A DNA stretch of 64,000 bases, taken from NCBI GenBank assembly GCA_029876055.1, contig CM056874.1, forward strand, positions 4,216,001-4,280,000, written 5' to 3'. Origin of the DNA: Madurella fahalii (Eukaryota; Ascomycota; Sordariomycetes; Sordariales). Below are positions 45,897 to 57,370 of the stretch, one piece after another. Within the stretch, counting starts at the first letter, position 1, and every line of letters begins with the position of its first letter. The notes under the pieces were generated by a model. It saw nothing but the letters and a program-made list of their open reading frames with translations, did not search any database and was not told where the DNA came from. The position numbers were made by a program, and so were the translations under genes.

Positions 45897-46967
45897 TCAA
45901 CCGGCCGTGGCCTTTTTCTTCTTGTCTTCCACAAGCTCGATGTTGTCCTCGGGAATGTCCTTGTATTTCTCCAGCAAGAACTCCTCAATCTCGCCGCTTA
46001 CATCGCCCTGCACCACGATCTCTTCCCCGCCGCTGGGCGTCTTGGTCACGGACGAACCGGTCGCGAACTTTTTGCCAAAGTCCTTGGCTACCTGATTCTC
46101 ACGGGCACATTAACAACCGGAATCGTTAACCCCACGAGGGAAAAAACAAGAGGGGGGGGGAGGGGGGGGGCAAGGGGAAGGAAGAAAAAAATAAAGAAAA
46201 AGGGAACGAAAAATAACAAAGACGGACCTTTTTCAGTTCGAGGCCAAACGCCTCGAGCCCGGACACGGACGTGACAAACTTGCGCTTGTTGCGCTCGATC
46301 CGCTTGATGGTCACGACGCTCTTGGCCAGCTTGTCGGCGTGCTTCTGCTCCGCTGCCTCGGCCTTGGCCGCCTTCTTGGCCGCGTCCTTGGCCGCGCGCT
46401 CCTGCGCCTGTACCGACAGGGAGGCGGTGGCTGCTTCGAGGGCTTCTGTATGCCGGGGTAAGGGAGAAAGGGCGATTAGCTTTTTTTTTTTTTTGTCGAG
46501 GAAGAAGAAGAAGAAGGAAGGCGGAGGGGGATGGGTTGGGGTGTTTGGTAAAGCGGGAATGCTAGGACGAACCTGGTGACCATATCCTCTGGTAGAGGTC
46601 TGGGTGGTGTTTTTCAAGCCATTCTTGACACTTTTTGGTTGTGCCGCCGTATTCGCAGTACTTTTTTGCGGGGAAGTGTATCAGCAAGTTGGTTGGTTGG
46701 ATGGATGAAGAGAGTGAGAATTGTAGGTCGGGAGACACGTATTCATACCTCGGGCGGAAGAGTGCACACTGGTATCGACCGTAGATGTCAGTGTAAAGTT
46801 GGTTGTCGCAATAGGGGTTTTAGGTGGTGCAGCGACGTCACGCGAGCGGGAGGGTGGGCTAAAGGTAGAGGAGGGGCAGTGTTTCGTGTCTCTCCATCTC
46901 TCTCTGTCTCTCTCTACTTACCGCCGCAGTAAACTACCTCGCGGCCGACTGGCGCGGGCTCAGCCAT
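45897..46967 (-). CDS. tma22: Translation machinery-associated protein Tma22 (DENR, SUI1 domain)
   Basis: Five exons on the minus strand, 46922-46967, 46749-46768, 46573-46660, 46228-46445 and 45897-46091, give 188 aa. All junction phases (1, 0, 1, 0) agree. Exon 2 is only 20 nt. With Tma20/MCT-1 the protein acts in ribosome recycling and reinitiation on the 40S subunit. The N-terminus has a four-Cys zinc site (Cys14, Cys17, Cys24, Cys33: YCGVC...YCEYGGTTKKC), partly encoded by the microexon. Next is QEWLEKHHPDLYQRIWSP, then a Lys/Ala-rich linker. The C-terminal SUI1 fold has VTIKRIERNKRKFVTSVSGL, GKKFATGSSVTKTPSGGEEI and VQGDVSGEIEEFLLEKY. Intron 4 uses the weak donor GTCCGT and contains long G runs. 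Confidence 0.93.
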
Positions 46968-48794
46968 GCCTGGCTGGGTAGGGAGTAATGTATTCGGAAG
47001 TGTAGTGGCAGGCGCGTGCTGCTGTAGATGAGGGCGGGTTATTGCAGGAGTCCTGGTCGGCTTGTCGGGGTTGCCCTAGTCGCGCTGCTTAGCTGTTGCC
47101 CCTCCTTCGCCATTGGGCCTGCGGGGTGTTGCTTGATGGCGGGGCAGCCAGCACAACGCATCAGAAAGGCGGAGAGCATTGTTTGGCTGGGGCAGAATCT
47201 CTCCAATGGCACGCGTCGATAGCCTCCAAGATGATCCACATTACTTCTCAGCATCTGTTTGAGCTGTTCGATGGCGGCAGGCGAGCGGTTCAACTCGTTC
47301 CATCTCTGGATGCCCAAGCTTGTTCAGAATTAGATGTAACGCTAGATGTGCTGTCGTCGAATCCCAACGCGCCGGGATTCGGATTCGATCCGCCGTTAAT
47401 CTCCTCTCTAAATCATTTACGCTTGGGGAGGAGAGCAATATACGGTGTTACCAGCGGTTGCGGTTCAATGCAAGCTGCTCTCAAGCTTGATCTCTGCAGG
47501 CACAACATGCCACTCACACTCATTTTCCCCTTCTCATGGACAGGCGCCGGGCATCACCTCACAGCTTGCATTCTAGCAGTAGCGATTATTGCCGGAGAGG
47601 AAATGATGGCTCACGATGATGCAGGTAATCAGCCGAGAAAATCCAGCACCCGATGCAGCTTACCGCCTACACACAGTCGGTGCAGCAGAGATGGATGGTG
47701 ATGTCGCCAGCAGCAGGACGATCTTGTGTCTCTCAACCCCAGACTCTTTTGTGACCGCCGTGTTGGCGCATCAAATGGTGCCAATGTTGGACAAAATAGG
47801 AAATGGAGAATGATGGCAGCAACCCAGATGGGGACGACTGTGAACCAGATGAGCGGCTGCACCAACGGATCGGACGACAACACGAACCTAATACCTATTT
47901 TCGCGCGACGGATTCGGTTCCTGGTTCATGACTGCATCAACCTTGATATGCATTTCTTGCAGATACTACAGTACACTACGTAGTGTATCCACGACACAAC
48001 ATGCTCCTCACAGCTTGGCATCGCCGACCCGACACTTGTGGGGAATCACGGAAACGGTGTGTGGTTCATCTGCGTCGACAGCCAGCCGGGTCCAATCGAT
48101 GTGAGAGAGTGCTCGTGTAAGCGCCCGCTCGACCTCCTCACGTTGCACCGGGCCCTCTCATTGGCTACAACTCTCTGCACTCTGCACTCCACGACGTCTT
48201 CATTGGCGCGCGCCTTATGTCCGCATGGCATTTATCGATTCGCTCCCAAGCCTTCTGTCGTGGCTGTGTCGATGCTGATTCGCTCGTGGGTGTCGATATC
48301 GTCGTGGTGGTGGTGCCCGACTCGTGCTAGTGCGCCTACTCTTCCTGGCTTGTCGCCGCAGAGCACCCGCCAGGGCGAACGCCATGATCGGTCCAGCGTC
48401 CCATCTGCGCTTCTCGGGATTCCAGTGCCACGTCGTGTGTGGTCGTGGAAAGAAAGCGGGAACTGGGCGGCAAGCCCATCCGTGGCCGTCCGTTAACCGC
48501 TCTGGTGGGTATGGCTCGAATACCTTATTCTTCAATTTGTTTCCTTATATTCTGTCCACTTTCCAGTCACCTGTCTAGGTGCAGTTGGCTCTGTCTATCT
48601 TCTTTTCTTGTGCAGTTCCAAGAATAGTGCTTCGTTGAGCGAAGCCGGTCCTGTCGTTTACCTCCTCCCTTTTTTCCTAATTGCCGTTACATTTTCCGGC
48701 GCAGGACATACTTCGGGCTTACCTACAGGGTCTATTTCCATGTTTATCTGACGCTATATTCTTACTATATTGATCCAAATACAAACCAACAACC
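46968..48794. other. Divergent intergenic region (tma22 / methyltransferase gene)
   Basis: 1.8 kb with no gene I can support. Open frames here (up to about 200 codons) show no motif. The 600 bp before 48795 are CT-rich and probably hold the methyltransferase-gene leader; a possible leader intron ends near TTGTGCAG at about 48615. Confidence 0.4.
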
Positions 48795-51700
48795 ATGTCC
48801 GACCTTGTGTTTCTACCGAGAACCACATTCCGGCCGCCTTCCCCGCAGGGCCGGAGGAGGCAGGCTCGGCCACTTAATCCCATAATGGAGGAGCCTGAGC
48901 AGACAAGAGACTCGCTCGTTGACCGGAGGAGGAGAACCAAGCAGTCAAGCGATAAGATCGAGCAGTGGCTCTCCCCTTTGAGCGACCACTTCCCCACACC
49001 AAGGGGCATGCACTTCCTTGCTGCACCGGTCTTACCTGCGACCCCGTCTTGCGTGTCGAGCGACTGCGAAGCCGATCTTGACAACGACGACGCCAGCTCA
49101 GAGGCCTCCTCGACGAACCAATCTCTACAGTGGAATAACGACAACAGGAACAACGACAGCAACAACCGCGAAAGCATGATGACCGATGTGACCGAATTTG
49201 ACGATCTCTACGATGTCTCTGATGACGAAGTTCAACGAAAGCAACGCCTACAAGCGAATGGCATCGGCCGGCAGCGGAGTTCAAGGAGCATGAGAAGGAC
49301 CTCGAGGGCGTCCTTTGAGGTACGGAGATCGTTGACTCCGCTCGTCATCCCGGAGGAACCCGAAGTCGTGGTCACGAAGAAAGTTGTGTCGCCAATCCCA
49401 CCAACACCGCCATCCACAGTTGCCATGTCACCCGCCATCAAGAGCCTCATGGAACTGCGTCAGGCACAGGAGATCCCCCGCATTTCTGCACCGCCGTCTC
49501 TCGACGGGAGTATAAATTCGGAGGAGCTAGCGGCAATGTCCGCTCCCCCCACCCCCATGATCGGAGCCAAAGAGAACGTCGATGATGAGTGGTCAGGGGT
49601 ACGTCTGCAGCCGGGCGCGCTCGAGACCCTCCAGGCGCTCTCCGGCAGCGAATCCGAGTACGAGGAGGAGCCGACGCGGGTCATCGAAGTCCCAAGGGAG
49701 ATGACCGAGATGCGGCAGCAACTTCCGCGCCTGGTGACCGGCGCCGGCCCCGCCCGGGCCCCTTCTCACCGGCAATCCCTCGCCGAGCTGAGCAAACTTG
49801 AGATACCTTCTCCGGGAGGCTTCTTCTCGGAACTTTCATCCGCGAGCCGGCTCACCTGGAATATGGGCAGCCAGCCGGAGGACTCAAATCCTCCTACTTC
49901 CACCACCGCAGAGAACTTCTACAAAACTCCCTGGAGCCGGTCCGATGGCAACGTCCCGCCGCCCCCGCCGCCCCCGCCGCGGCCTCTGCACCTTGACGAT
50001 CTCCCGTCTGCGATTGTCGAGCGCGTCATCGAGCTACCTACTGATGTGAATCCGGAAGACCTTCCGACGGCAATCCGGGTGGAGTCAACTCCGGTGCCCG
50101 TCACTGCGATTAGGGTACCTCCCACCCCGAAGCAGCAGTCTGAGGCCCCCGCTTCTGAGGCCGTGGTTGAGGAGCCTTCATCCCCTATCGATGTTAACGA
50201 GATTATCACCGAGTACGACCCTGATTACCTCGCAAAGCAGGAGGAGAATGCCTTGTCCCACATGGGCCGTACCGAGATGTGGTTGGCGGCCCAGCGGGCC
50301 TACCTGCAGGGTATTCCCGGCTTCTCTGAGGAGAGCGAGGCTGCAGAAGCTTCTGATCAAGAAGAGACCGAATCAGAGAGCAAGCCTGAAGTCCCACCCA
50401 AGGACCCGATAACCGAAGTGGAACAAGCCGGGCCCAAGAAGAAGGCGGTCCGCTTTTCTGAAGCCGTTCTCAAAGAGAGCGTTCCCCGCAGCCTCCCGTC
50501 AAAGCTCATCCGCCAGGAGTCTGCTTACTACCGCGCCTTCACCGATGCTGCGGTGCGGACCTGCCACAACGATGTCTTTATTCACCGCCAGCCTCGCTTT
50601 GAGGCGCTCCAAGCCCAGCGCATCTCGCTCAAGGATGCGCACCGCAACCAGTTGCTCGGCAAGTTTCAGCTTTCGGTGGTGCCCCAGTCGGCCAAGAAGC
50701 GCATGAGCACCAATGTGGTTCGTGGCGACGACAACCTCGTCGACGACCCGGAGAAGCTCCGTGCCGACAAGGAAGCCGAGGCCCTCTCCCAGATGAGCAT
50801 AGCTTCCTGGCAGGTTGCTGCTACCAAGTTGCTCAACGGCGGCCGCCTCATCTCCGCTCCTGTGGCCAAGCGCCTCGCGCGCCAAAGCCGCATGGCGCCC
50901 GGCGCCTATGGTGTCAGCCGTGACCGCGCCCGCATCCTAGACCTCGCCGGCCAGGGCGCCTGCGACTGGGCATGGCACGCGGCTTTGCAATACCCCAACA
51001 CCAAGATCTACACGGTCACCACCAAGGCCATCCGCCAGCTGAGCAACAGTAACATCCGCGGCCCGCCGAACCACAGGCAGGTTGCTGTCGACTCTCTCGC
51101 CAAGCTGCCCTTTGCCGACGACCAGTTTGATCTCATCTCGGCACGGGAGCTGCACGCGGTGGTCAAGCTCTTCGGCGAGAACGGCGTAGACGAGTGGAAC
51201 GCTTGTCTCCAGGAGTGCATGCGCGTGCTCAAGCCCGGCGGCTACCTCGAGTTCAGCCTCCTCGACGCCGACATTATGAACGCCGGCCCGCTCGGCAACG
51301 CCAAGGCAGTCGAGTTCGGTTTCGCCCTGCAGACGCTCGGCTACGACCCCAACCCGACGCGCTCTTTCCTCGCGCGCCTGGACGCCGCCGGGTTCGACGA
51401 CGTCCGCCGCGCGTGGCTCTGTCTCCCCGTCGGGCCCAAGCGCCCGTCCCGTCCGGCCGCCCCTGCCGCGAACTCGAGGGACTCCACCTCGGGCGCGTCG
51501 GTCAAGGTGCATCAGCTCGATGCTATCGTCTCGGGATCGACCGAGAACGTGGCCGCCGTCACTGGCGTCGCGGCGGGCTGGAGCTGGGAGAGGTGGCTGC
51601 TCCGCGCCGAGATGGAGAAGGCGGCAGGCGAGCTCCGGCTGGCCGATACTGTCAACCCCGGTGAGGCGATGCACGAGGCGGGCAAGATGATCGCCGATGT

Positions 51701-51854
51701 GCACGCCGTTGTGGAGGAGGGCCGCGGGATGGGGTCCATGTTCCGCATGCTGAAGGGGTACGCGAAGAAGCCCGTGCCGGCGCCCGTGGACGTGATGGAT
51801 TTGGATAGGAGCGGGTCGATCCGGATCTGCCTAGATACCGCCTCGCTCTATTGA
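48795..51854 (+). CDS. Large fungal protein with C-terminal SAM-dependent methyltransferase domain
   Basis: Uninterrupted 1019-aa frame with ATG in an ACCATGT context. Residues 1 to about 560 are disordered and Ser/Pro/Glu-rich, with conserved-looking islands (RRRTKQSSDKIEQWLSP, PTPRGMHFL, TEFDDLYDVSDDE). A PPPPPPPPRP run lies near residue 395. Residues 565-690 are a helical fungal extension (LPSKLIRQESAYYRAFTDAA, RQPRFEALQAQRISLKDAHR). The class I methyltransferase fold starts near 713: motif I ILDLAGQGACDWAWH, the post-I strand IYTVTTK, motif II-like LPFADDQFDLISAREL, and MRVLKPGGYLEFSLLD. Glycine spacing in motif I is reduced (D-L-A-G-Q-G), so cofactor binding may be altered. A similar N-terminal extension plus methyltransferase arrangement is widespread in ascomycetes, without a firm function that I know. 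Substrate and location are unknown. Confidence 0.85.
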   Translation: MSDLVFLPRTTFRPPSPQGRRRQARPLNPIMEEPEQTRDSLVDRRRRTKQSSDKIEQWLSPLSDHFPTPRGMHFLAAPVLPATPSCVSSDCEADLDNDDASSEASSTNQSLQWNNDNRNNDSNNRESMMTDVTEFDDLYDVSDDEVQRKQRLQANGIGRQRSSRSMRRTSRASFEVRRSLTPLVIPEEPEVVVTKKVVSPIPPTPPSTVAMSPAIKSLMELRQAQEIPRISAPPSLDGSINSEELAAMSAPPTPMIGAKENVDDEWSGVRLQPGALETLQALSGSESEYEEEPTRVIEVPREMTEMRQQLPRLVTGAGPARAPSHRQSLAELSKLEIPSPGGFFSELSSASRLTWNMGSQPEDSNPPTSTTAENFYKTPWSRSDGNVPPPPPPPPRPLHLDDLPSAIVERVIELPTDVNPEDLPTAIRVESTPVPVTAIRVPPTPKQQSEAPASEAVVEEPSSPIDVNEIITEYDPDYLAKQEENALSHMGRTEMWLAAQRAYLQGIPGFSEESEAAEASDQEETESESKPEVPPKDPITEVEQAGPKKKAVRFSEAVLKESVPRSLPSKLIRQESAYYRAFTDAAVRTCHNDVFIHRQPRFEALQAQRISLKDAHRNQLLGKFQLSVVPQSAKKRMSTNVVRGDDNLVDDPEKLRADKEAEALSQMSIASWQVAATKLLNGGRLISAPVAKRLARQSRMAPGAYGVSRDRARILDLAGQGACDWAWHAALQYPNTKIYTVTTKAIRQLSNSNIRGPPNHRQVAVDSLAKLPFADDQFDLISARELHAVVKLFGENGVDEWNACLQECMRVLKPGGYLEFSLLDADIMNAGPLGNAKAVEFGFALQTLGYDPNPTRSFLARLDAAGFDDVRRAWLCLPVGPKRPSRPAAPAANSRDSTSGASVKVHQLDAIVSGSTENVAAVTGVAAGWSWERWLLRAEMEKAAGELRLADTVNPGEAMHEAGKMIADVHAVVEEGRGMGSMFRMLKGYAKKPVPAPVDVMDLDRSGSIRICLDTASLY

Positions 51855-52872
51855 AGCTGGGGCAGTGGCACAGCATGTAATCGGGGGGGGGGGGGGGGTA
51901 CACAAAGAAGGACACACAGACTGGGTTATATAACGGAGGAGGGGCTGGCATGGTGATACCCTTGAGTGACAACTTCACTTCGTAGTACTTGTTCAGAATT
52001 ATAACTATCTTTCAAACATTTGCTGCCCTTTGCCGTGTCTCGCTGATCAACACTCCCCCTCGGTTGACTCATCTTTTCCAGACGAGATTAGTAAGTGTAG
52101 ATCACACAACCCTAACCCCCCTCTACTCAGAGAACAACCATCACCTCACCAGCAGAGGGACATGCAGGGTGGCGTTGAAATCAGAACTACTCTTATACGG
52201 AGTTACAATGGTCGCTGGTGATCGCAGACAAGATGCAATAGTTCCATTCACCCAGATAAATTCCGACAATCCGCCCTGCTTTTATGGTCATCAACCCCCC
52301 CAACCCCCAACACCCCACCCTCTCCGATAACATGCTGCTCCTCATCCGTCCAAGTAAACAAGAGTAGCCGTCTGTCTCTGCCTAGACCAGACGCGAAGTG
52401 ATCGCACATGCCCATTAGCTCGTCAGTCTAGCCTATGACAAGCTATACCCAAGGGGCCTCAAGCCGGAACATAAATCCAAACTTCGAGTCGAACGCCTTC
52501 CCACGCCAGAAACGGAAAAAAAAAAAAAAGCCGCCGAAGTATGAAATCCGTCTCCCGCATTATACCAAATAAAATAAACTTGCAAGCGCCGTCGCTGGGA
52601 AAGAGAAAAAAAAAGTGGAACGTCGTGCATTAGGAAAAATAATAGGATATCAGAGACCCATTCCCAAATATGTGGTAACTATGTACATTACTATGGCCCT
52701 CCGTCGAAGCAGAAAGTAGTAGGTGGTAGTAGCAAGTTGTACTCGCAGGCTGAGCAATGCTGCATGCGTGGCATACAACATTGGGCTGGGCCGGACTCTG
52801 TCGGAGGGCAGGCGAGCGTCAACGAATACAGGAAACCCACTCTCGTCATCTCATCGCTTTTACAAAAGCTGA
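51855..52872. other. Convergent 3' region
   Basis: 1.0 kb between the methyltransferase and multi-zinc-finger stops. It holds a G16 run at 51883-51898 and an A13 run near 52518. No gene supported. Confidence 0.45.
51883..51898. repeat. Poly-G tract (16 nt)
   Basis: Homopolymer 29 bp after the methyltransferase stop codon, probably in its 3' UTR. Exact length is uncertain in assemblies. Confidence 0.85.
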
Positions 52873-55800
52873 CTAATCCGTATCCATAACATCAGGCGGT
52901 GCTGGTGAGCCAAGCGTCACCTCGGGACGCAACATCTGACGTTTTGCCTCGGGTACTGTGGCAGCGCCAGGCGGCTGCTGATCAGGCTGGCTTGCTGGCC
53001 TGCTTGATTCCCTCGCCTCGATCTCCATCGATTCTCCTTCTCTTTCTTGAGGCGAGATAGCGACCTGGATTTCTGATTTCGATTCGGCTTCTAATTCTGG
53101 TTCCGATTCTGATTGTCGCTCTAGTTGCCGCTCCAGTTGCCGCTCTTGTTCGTGCGAAGCGAACTGAGCGGACGATGCAGGTTGGGCCTGCGGTTCGGGG
53201 TATTGTTTTGGTTGTCGTTGTTCCTCTTCCTCCTCTCCTTCTTCTTCTCGTCGGCTGGTCTGCATCGCCTCCTTCTCCTCGACGCGTGCGGGAGTAGCAT
53301 CGACGTCCGGCATTTGTTCCTCGTTTGCGCTGCGCTCGCCATCTCCTTGTTCCATGCTGACATCTCGTTGCTGGTAGGAAGGCTGTGGCTGCGAGACCTC
53401 CCGGGAATCTTGTGTCTCTGTTTCCATGTCCAACTCCTTGCCCTTCTCCGTGCTCGCAGTCGTCGGCGTCCTCGTCATCGAATCCTTCCTCGTACTAGTG
53501 TTGCCGCTTCCGCTACCAGCAGTCTTAGGCGTCGATGGGACAATCACATTCAGCACGCAATCATCCAGGTGCTCATAGAACTCCTGAGCTGTGGCGAACT
53601 GGCTTTGGCATATGCTGCACTTGGCTCCGATCCCGCCGGCTCGTCCCGCTGTGGTTAAGATCATCTTTCTGCTGTTGGGGGGGGTCTGTTCCACGTTGTG
53701 CACTGCCGTCAGGTGACGCTTGAATACGTCCGCTCGATTGAAGGCCTTCTCGTAAGGGGTTCCGGCTCCCGGGCAAAATGGACACACCATCGTACCCTTG
53801 TAGTGTGTCAGCGCATGGCGATTCTTGTCATATTTGCGTGCAAACCCCTTAATGTGGTACTCGCATGTCTCAATAGGACACTTTTCCGGTCGTTCCTCCA
53901 TATGCGTCAGCATGTGCGCTGCGAGGTCCTTGAAGACGCGACCACATTCAGGGTGAGGACAGCGGTTGCGGACAGACGAGGAGGACGGGCCTGGCGCATG
54001 AGGTAGCTCATCACTCTTAAGCGTCGGAGTGGGCGCAAGAAAACCGCTCTGCGAGCTTTGGATAATGATAGGCGGAGGGCCAACAGGGTTGATCCTGTCG
54101 AGAGAGGGCGCGAGCAAGGGCGGGCCGTGCGACTGCAAAGGTGCGAGCGGCGCGGGAGCAAGGCGCGGTGCCTCTAGCACCGGTGAGCGGCGATGGGGCG
54201 GTGAAATAAAATCGTGGACCGACTTGTAGTCCTGTGCTTCGTCCTCGCCGCTGGACCCGTCGTCCTGGTCTTGCACATCGATCGACTGCCGGACCTCGCG
54301 CATCCAGTCTTTCAGGATCGACATGGGCGGCCAGTCCCCACTGGCCTTGCCGCCGCGGTGAGGGTTGAAATGGGCTCGTCTGAGGTGCGCCGCAGCATTG
54401 TAGTACGCTCCATAGCGCTTCTGGGTGACGCAGGCTTTGCATTTGGCCAGCGGTATAACCGGCTGCGGGGAGCTGGGCGGATCTGGTGGTTGTGCGCAAA
54501 CCCACCGCTTCACCAGTGCGGCGTGTTTCGCGTCGTTGTGCCTCCTTAACTCGTGCTCGCCTCGGAAACCCTCTGGGTACTCGTTGCACTTAGTGCAGTA
54601 GACTCTCCGGAGCGGTGGGCGCTGATATGCGGTCCGTATCCTCGGTGCAGCAATTGGCGAGGTTAGCATCTGAGGCCCCTGCCTCACAAATGTCGGGCTC
54701 CCCGCAACTGTATGCCGTCTTCCGGTATTCTCGATGGCCTGTGGTGAGGTGAGCATCCGGTCTGGTTCTCCCTTGAAGACATATATGTCTCTGTCCGGCT
54801 GGCCGTGGAGTGGGGGCCCCCAAGTAGTGGTGAGTGGCCGCATATCTGGGAGTGGCTTTCTCGCTTCCTCTCCTGATTTGGTCATGGGCGGCAGGACAAA
54901 AGACCCCTGCCTCATCGGAGGGCGTTGCTTGATGAATCCGTTGTAGAAGCTCCCTTCAATTTCCCCGCTCCCAAGAAACATGAGAAAATCTTTGCAAGTC
55001 GGAATACCACGCTCTGCCCATGAGCTCCTGCCCAAGAATACGCCAACAGAAACGAGTAGCTCGCGGTCATCGCTGGACATGTCCATGTCGTGTCCATCCA
55101 GCAGCATTGCCGACGATGATGCAAACATGCTGACGAGCGCCTTGTAGACAGCATGCATGGCCGCCGTCCCGGGCTGCGGCGGCGAATTGAAGCGTGGATT
55201 TGCCGCTCTGTCGACGAGAATCGTCTTCACAACGCTAAAGATGCAGAGCGCAAAGAAAATGGCTAGCCAATTCTTAGGGTCGAGGGTGCCGGGACGCATC
55301 ATCATGCCGTCAAAGGACTGTAGAAACTGCGTCATGCAATTGTAGAGCAGGCGGAAGCGCCCGTAAGAGTCAGCATCGTCGAAAATTACGTGCGAGGTTG
55401 AGCTGCTCGGCTCGCCGTGGATTGCCGGGTCGGGCTGTTGAAGGTCGTAGAAGAGCGTTTCTCGAAGCAGAAGCTTGGCGCGGTACAGGATAGGGTATGT
55501 GATCGCCTCGGACTCGCGGTTCCCTGAAATCACGCCGCTGAGCTTGAGAAGCTGCCAAAAGTTGTACATGGTCCCGCTCATGTTCCAGCTAGCGGCGAGG
55601 ACGTTGAGAATCGGCGGCGGTCTTTCGATGGCGTCCTTGGAAAAGGAAGCTAGTGTCGGGTTGGACGGCGGAAGGCTAGCAAGATCCTCTGTCCACCAAA
55701 AGCCATCATCAAAGTCCAGGTGTGTCTTGACCATCCTTGCAATTTCGGGGGGGATTACAAATGACCTCTCTAAGAAGTCGTTCATGTTTCGACGTATGGC

Positions 55801-57370
55801 AAGCGGGGATGTCATGGGTGTTTGCGCGTGTCTGGGTGAAATAGACGCTAGACGCCGTTCAGCAAAGCGGCCCGGTGTCCGGGGGGAGCAGCCGTACCTG
55901 GGAGCATTATTTCGGCAAAGTTGACGAGCGAACCTCGGAAGCATCCGAGGGCTTTCCAAAAGTCACTGTCGGGCGAGTTCGTGAAGTCGGGGCAGAACCC
56001 ACAAGGGTCATTCGAATCACACTAGGTTTTGTCAGCTGGAGAAAGGATCGCACCGGAGTTGATAGCCCACTCACTCCTTTTTTCAACACCCTGCAACGTA
56101 AGCAGGGCCCGACATCTCGGAGAAGCCGAAGTTCCTCGATGGACTCGAGCCTAGATTGCCCCACACGGCTGCGCTTCAGCGGCGGCAGTAGCGGATCGAC
56201 TTCGGAGTCCACCGAGCCTCGGGGTCCCGCAGGATAATCGGACACAAACGAGTAACTCCTAAGCGAATCCCGATGGTCCTTCTGCTGGCTGCTTGTCGCA
56301 AGCGGAGCGAGTTGGAAGCTTGCGCCTGGGCGGGGGAGATAGAGTGGTGAGGTCGTCTGCTTAGCGTAATCGGCGCCGTAGCTCCGGTTCGACTGCTCGT
56401 TAAATACCAAGGGCGGCGTGCCCCCGACGGAGAGCCCCGAATCCCTTTTGCGCGGGGTAACATGCTCCTTTGCGTGCTGGTCCCGGTCGTCCCGATGTGG
56501 ATAGCCGTAGATGTAGTGCATACACCGGTCGTCCCAACACTTGTACGAGTGATGGCTGCGGAAGCTCAGGGGTAGGCTGTCCCTCAACCGCAATGCCCGG
56601 GCGACGGGATCGTACTGCCCAAGATTCCGGTCCAGCCAAGCCGCGTAGCCTTCAGGGGCCTGGTCCCTGTAATAATGATACTTAAGAGCATCGAGAAACC
56701 TGGGGTCCTGGAGGTCGGTACCTAAATGCGTGCGAGAAGTAATGAGTGGCCCGGTCGTGGCGGGGGATGGCGACTGCGCACTTACCCTGGTCAACACAGG
56801 CCGTCTCGATACACTCGCACTGGTACTGCAGCGCTCTGGCCTCTTCAATGTCGGACAGAAGCGGGATGTTGTCCGATAATTCTAATCAACGGTGTATCAG
56901 ACGAGGCTGGCGACGGAAATCGGAGGACGGGACAATCATTGAGGGGGGGGGGAACATGAGACAGAAGAGAAGCAGAGGGGCAGCTCACGATTGTCGTCGG
57001 CGTATGCGCGAAGTACACGGAGCTTGTGGCGCAGCATCTCAAGCTCCACCTTGGTGTTGGGGCCATATTTTTGGGGGAGCAGCACGGCCAGCCTTGCCTG
57101 GATCTCGGCCTGCTGGTCCAGCAAGCGCTTGATGGTGGGATCCAGAGACGGGTCATACTGGGGTTGAAGAGAAGGAGGTGGAGGAGGAGGTGGTGGTGGT
57201 GGTGGAGCCACGGGCTGCTGCTGAGGTACGGCAGGCGGCGGAGCACCGGGGCCGGTGACGGGGGTGGTCAACACCGGAGGCGACGGCGCGGTCATTGAGT
57301 CGCGATCCGGGGGACGGGAGGGGGCTGACAGGGGCAGCAGGGGCGGCGGCGCAACCTTTTCGGCCGCCAT
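52873..57370 (-). CDS. Multi-zinc-finger protein combining a Zn-cluster-like motif and C2H2 fingers
   Basis: Five exons on the minus strand, 56989-57370, 56786-56881, 56075-56721, 55898-56021 and 52873-55847, give 1407 aa. Introns of 107, 64, 53 and 50 bp have phases 1, 1, 0 and 1, all satisfied. The start at 57370 (GCCATGG) is preferred over an upstream in-frame ATG at 57505. Order of parts: a Pro-rich N-terminus; a helix with DPTIKRLLDQQAEIQARL; a YHYYRDQAPEGYAAWLDRNL block; a Cys/His block (YKCWDDRCMHYIYGYPH); a Zn2Cys6-like motif near 365-384 (CLRC, then KKGC, DPCGFC) split by intron 3; a long fungal-specific helical region; C2H2 fingers at about 830-1180 (YCTKC, CPHPEC, CPIETCEYH, CPFC, CSIC); and a Gln/Glu-rich tail. 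A nuclear regulator is likely; targets are unknown. Confidence 0.87.

Noticed and set aside
47380..47410. Second B-box-like sequence (GGATTCGATCC)
   Set aside because: The putative T stem is too short and no tRNA cloverleaf can be drawn.
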